From: an uncultured Oscillospiraceae bacterium | GTDB taxonomy: Bacteria > Bacillota_A > Clostridia > Oscillospirales > Oscillospiraceae | Direction: 5' to 3' | Length of the DNA: 7,445 nt | Assembly: GCA_947631215.1 (NCBI GenBank) | Contig: CANRKN010000098.1 | Location: forward strand, 1-7,445 | Shown here: piece by piece, positions 6,372 through 7,445 of the stretch | Position numbering within the stretch: the stretch's first letter is position 1 | How the letters are laid out: each line of letters starts with the position of its first letter | Position numbers and translations under genes: made by a program | Notes under the pieces: generated by a model | Told to the model about the DNA's origin: nothing | What the model saw: only the letters and a program-made list of their open reading frames with translations | Databases searched by the model: none

Positions 6372-6420
6372 CCACGGATAAAAGGCAGGCTGCGGCTTGC
6401 CATGTTTCCGTGGTCTTTTT
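6372..6420 (+). terminator. Rho-independent terminator-like hairpin inside the MFS leader
   Basis: CCACGGA (6372-6378) pairs with TCCGTGG (6407-6413). Inside it GGCAGGC (6384-6390) pairs with GCTTGCC (6395-6401) through one G-U pair around a TGCG loop. The two stems are joined by a partly paired internal loop (6379-6383 with 6402-6406). TCTTTTT follows directly. It may end the dnaD-dnaC transcript, attenuate the MFS transcript, or end a short RNA of about 95 nt. Confidence 0.75.
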
Positions 6421-6451
6421 GCGCCCATTTGGGCCCGATCATTTCTGTTTT

Positions 6452-6455
6452 GAGG
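6452..6455 (+). promoter_or_regulatory. Ribosome binding site of the MFS gene, predicted to be sequestered
   Basis: GAGG is followed by 10 nt to the ATG at 6466. All four bases can pair with CTTA-side positions of the leader: 6452 with T6358 (G-U), 6453 with T6357, 6454 with C6356 and 6455 with T6355 (G-U). Confidence 0.55.
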
Positions 6456-6465
6456 TCATTTTGTC

Positions 6466-7445
6466 ATGAAAAACCAACGCAATATCCATATCCTTTACGC
6501 CGTGTCCTTTCTGCAGGGCATGGTGTTTTACGCCCCCGTGGCCTCCCTGTACCGCCAGGCCCGGGGCCTGAGTCTGGGGCAGATCGCCCTTCTTGAGAGC
6601 GTTTCCTTTATCATCCAACTGGCCATGGAGCTGCCCTGGGGCGTCGTGGCCGACCGCATCGGCTACAAAAAGACCATGCTCGCCGGCTGCGGCGTGTACG
6701 CGCTCAGTAAGCTCATTTTCTGGCGGGCGGACAGCTTTATGGACTTCTTCTGGGAGCGGGTGCTTTTGAGCGCCGCTGTCGCCGCCCTGTCCGGGGTGGA
6801 CGAGAGCATATTGTACCTCTCCTGCGGCGACGGGGAGAGCCAAAAGGTCTTTGGCCGGTCCGGCGCCTGGGGCACGGCGGGGCTTCTTATAAGCGCCGGG
6901 GCCTTCTCCCTTTGGATGGCCGAGGACTACGCCCTGGCGGCCCTCGCCACCCTCGCCGCTTACGCTCTGGCGGTGGCGCTCACGGCGTTCCTCACGGAGG
7001 TCCGCCCCCCGGAAAAGGAGCGGCGGGCGCCGGTGCGCACCTTTTTCCGGCTGCTGGGCGCCACATTGCGCCAGGGGCGGTTCATGCTCCTGGTGGTCTG
7101 CTGGGCCCTGTACGGGGTGGTGCTCAGTACCGTATGCACCTGGCTCAGCCAGAACCAGTATCTCCGCTGCGGCATGTCCAGCCGTGCCATGGGCTGGGTC
7201 TATATCGCCATATCGGCGGTATCCATGGCTGGCGTGTTCTCCCAGCGCTTCACCGACAGGGCGGGCCGGAGCCGCTCGGTGCTGGGGGCGCTGGCGCTGA
7301 CAGGCGCGGCCTGCGTCATGCTGACACTGACCCGCTCGGCAATACTCTCCGTGGGGTGCATCCTCTTTATGGAGGGCGCCTATGCCCTTCTCAGCCCCCT
7401 CATGGGCCAGGTATGGAACCGGCAGGTGGCCACCGCCGACCGGGC
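6466..7445 (+). CDS. MFS transporter (partial, C-terminus off the right edge)
   Basis: The 326 codons shown are open to the right edge and encode a hydrophobic protein with repeated membrane segments. The loop after the second segment carries ELPWGVVADRIGYKK (residues 55-69), a good match to MFS motif A. The equivalent loop of the second half shows RFTDRAGRSR (261-270). A charged central stretch, TEVRPPEKERRAPVRTF (177-193), separates the two six-helix halves. The family is usually near 400 residues, so roughly the last two membrane segments are missing. MFS proteins use the proton gradient or substrate gradients to move small molecules. A drug-efflux role is suggested only by the attenuator-like leader, not by any substrate-specific motif. 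Phe-Leu near the start (FLQGMVFYAPVASLY) and the following LLESVSF resemble the loosely defined drug-type MFS group. The ATG at 6466 is the first with a Shine-Dalgarno. Confidence 0.86.
   Translation, partial: MKNQRNIHILYAVSFLQGMVFYAPVASLYRQARGLSLGQIALLESVSFIIQLAMELPWGVVADRIGYKKTMLAGCGVYALSKLIFWRADSFMDFFWERVLLSAAVAALSGVDESILYLSCGDGESQKVFGRSGAWGTAGLLISAGAFSLWMAEDYALAALATLAAYALAVALTAFLTEVRPPEKERRAPVRTFFRLLGATLRQGRFMLLVVCWALYGVVLSTVCTWLSQNQYLRCGMSSRAMGWVYIAISAVSMAGVFSQRFTDRAGRSRSVLGALALTGAACVMLTLTRSAILSVGCILFMEGAYALLSPLMGQVWNRQVATADR

Larger units (their letters stand above)
6326..6465 (+). promoter_or_regulatory. Structured 5' leader / attenuator of the MFS gene
   Basis: The leader combines the MAFRS ORF, a terminator-like hairpin (6372-6413 plus T tract), a small GCCC/GGGC hairpin (6423-6434) and a long-range stem. 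Positions 6353-6370 can pair with 6439-6457 in 18 base pairs, with two G-U pairs and one bulged T at 6442. The 3' arm includes GAGG at 6452-6455, the Shine-Dalgarno of the MFS gene, so the stem would block its translation. ACATGGCA at 6341-6348 is fully complementary to TGCCATGT at 6398-6405 and would compete with the terminator. No known riboswitch class was recognised. The function as an attenuator is inference. Confidence 0.6.

Noticed and set aside
6230..6442. Minus-strand open frames of about 70 residues over the MFS leader
   Set aside because: They run across the end of the DnaC-like gene and the hairpins, with no supported start and no known domain.
6347..6461. MITE or other mobile element: inverted repeat arms with CATTT on both sides
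   Set aside because: The 5-bp direct repeat is short and the 3' copy overlaps the arm. The arms include a working ribosome binding site, and a promoter and terminator in matching order favour a regulatory leader. It was not fully excluded.
6320..6465. A known riboswitch class (guanidine, fluoride, PreQ1, purine, T-box)
   Set aside because: None of the conserved core sequences I know for these classes were seen.

Overview
The window looks like a piece of chromosome from a GC-rich, low-AT Gram-positive bacterium of the class Clostridia, probably an Oscillospiraceae-type gut anaerobe. This rests on the gene content (a DnaD-domain protein paired with a DnaC-type helicase loader, a long clostridial-style U32 protein, a Maf-MreC linkage), Shine-Dalgarno sequences before the genes, and sigma-A-type promoters in short AT-rich gaps. 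The genus is not proven. No rRNA, tRNA, CRISPR array or insertion sequence was seen.

Layout. The left half (1-4243) reads on the minus strand. In transcription order it holds a PHP-domain phosphoesterase (4243-3374), a 91-bp gap with its own promoter, then a tightly packed run: U32 family protein (3282-1183), Maf nucleotide pyrophosphatase (1192-626) and MreC (629 to beyond the left edge). The last three overlap at their ends (10 bp and 3 bp), so they are probably one translationally coupled operon leading into cell-shape genes. The right half reads on the plus strand: a DnaD-like primosome protein (4371-5303) and a DnaC-like AAA+ helicase loader (5313-6293) form a replication-initiation pair. 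A major facilitator superfamily (MFS) transporter (6466 to beyond the right edge) follows. The two halves are driven divergently from 4244-4370, where two extended -10 promoters lie back to back with their -35 boxes 3 bp apart.

The most interesting part is the 172-bp gap between the DnaC-like gene and the MFS gene. It carries a promoter with perfect TTGACA and TATAAT boxes, whose -35 box includes the stop codon of the upstream gene. Downstream come a five-codon leader ORF (MAFRS) with its own Shine-Dalgarno, a strong terminator-like hairpin with a T tract, an 8-bp segment able to pair with the 3' side of that hairpin, and an 18-bp long-range stem whose 3' arm contains the Shine-Dalgarno of the transporter. 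Together these resemble a ribosome-sensing attenuator of the kind known upstream of inducible antibiotic-resistance genes. The leader peptide and fold are not ones I recognise. This is inference from sequence complementarity, not a demonstrated mechanism.
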